Part shown: positions 5,061 to 5,551 of the stretch, one piece after another
Position numbering within the stretch: the first letter of the stretch is position 1
Layout of the letters: the number at the start of each line of letters is the position of its first letter
Origin: Thermoplasmata archaeon
Lineage (GTDB): Archaea > Thermoplasmatota > E2 > DHVEG-1
DNA: 5,551 bases
Direction: 5' to 3'
NCBI GenBank assembly: GCA_003651045.1
Contig: QMTJ01000082.1
Span: 1-5,551 of the forward strand
Position numbers and translations under genes: made by a program
The notes under the pieces: model-generated
Seen by the model: only the letters and a program-made list of their open reading frames with translations
Databases searched by the model: none
What the model was told of the DNA's origin: nothing

Positions 5061-5551
5061 ATGATTAGAATAGGACAAGCCGGTATTCCTCTATCTTGTA
5101 AAGGTCGTACTAATAAAGATGGATTAGTTTATACTAAACAAGTTCTTGATTTAAATGCAATGGAGGTACAGTTTGTTCGTGGCCTCTATATAATGAAAGA
5201 TGAAGAAGCACAGTTTATGCATGACTATGCAAAGGAAAACGATATCGAGTTACATGTTCATGCACCATATTACATCAACCTTGCTGGGAGTGGAGAGGAA
5301 CTTGATTTAAGTTTTGAAAAAATCATGTTCTCCGCTAGACTAGCTGATAAAATGGGGGCTAAAACCGTAGTAGTTCATCCTGGTTTTTATGGTGAAAACA
5401 CTGCCAAAAAAACAGCGAAAAAAATTATCAAAAATACAAAAAAACTAATGAGTATGTTTAAAAAAGAAAAAATCAAGGCTAAAATAGGTATTGAGACAAT
5501 GGGTAAACAAAAAGTTTTTGGAAGCCTTGATGAAATAATCGAGATTTGTAA
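5061..5551 (+). CDS. nfo: Endonuclease IV family TIM-barrel protein (partial, N-terminal 163 codons)
   Basis: Probable deoxyribonuclease IV, an AP endonuclease that cleaves the backbone 5' to abasic sites in base excision repair using a metal cluster. The frame is open from the ATG at 5061 to the right edge; the family is usually near 280 residues, so about 40 percent is missing. The start IRIGQAGIPLSCKGR and AMEVQFVRG match the first strands of the barrel in archaeal members. Three of the metal ligands known for the family are visible: His67 in HVHAPYYINL, His106 in VVHPGFYG and Glu145 in GIETMGK, equivalent to E. coli Nfo His69, His109 and Glu145. The remaining ligands lie beyond the window. 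A lysine-rich stretch (116-141) fills the helix between strands. Some relatives of this fold are sugar isomerases, so the nuclease role is likely but not certain. A five-G Shine-Dalgarno and a separate promoter indicate its own transcription unit. Confidence 0.87.
   Translation, partial: MIRIGQAGIPLSCKGRTNKDGLVYTKQVLDLNAMEVQFVRGLYIMKDEEAQFMHDYAKENDIELHVHAPYYINLAGSGEELDLSFEKIMFSARLADKMGAKTVVVHPGFYGENTAKKTAKKIIKNTKKLMSMFKKEKIKAKIGIETMGKQKVFGSLDEIIEIC

Overview
The window reads as archaeal chromosome, most likely from an AT-rich euryarchaeal-type lineage. It carries an archaeal-type leucyl-tRNA synthetase, a fused helicase-nuclease of the Hef type (an archaeal architecture) and a UPF0147 protein (an archaeal family). 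Starts are preceded by AT-rich TATA-like boxes and either G-rich Shine-Dalgarno sequences or no Shine-Dalgarno at all. The exact lineage cannot be fixed from this sequence; a Thermoplasmatota-like or uncultured sediment euryarchaeote is only a guess.

Layout: bases 1-1723 (minus strand) hold the N-terminal 574 codons of leuS, running off the left edge. A 129-base divergent intergenic region follows, and then a possible 34-codon ORF (1853-1957, plus) with its own promoter-like box and Shine-Dalgarno. This ORF meets a small two-helix membrane protein (1954-2172, minus) with overlapping stop codons. An AT-rich divergent promoter region separates the membrane protein from hef (2248 or 2323 to 4605, plus), which encodes a complete SF2 helicase, XPF-type nuclease and helix-hairpin-helix protein. 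A T-rich terminator-like tract leads to the UPF0147 gene (4681-4935, plus). A 125-base regulatory-looking spacer then precedes the first 163 codons of an endonuclease IV family TIM-barrel protein (5061 to the right edge, plus).

Functionally, the right half groups two DNA repair enzymes, a branched-DNA helicase/nuclease and a probable AP endonuclease, around a small helical protein of unknown function. Each of these genes seems to have its own transcription signals, so a single operon is not evident. The left half is a housekeeping translation gene. I do not see a mobile element, CRISPR array, RNA gene or clearly novel multigene system. The least explained parts are the 34-codon ORF, the small membrane protein and the structured leaders of the last two genes. 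No gene-free stretch exceeds 300 bases.
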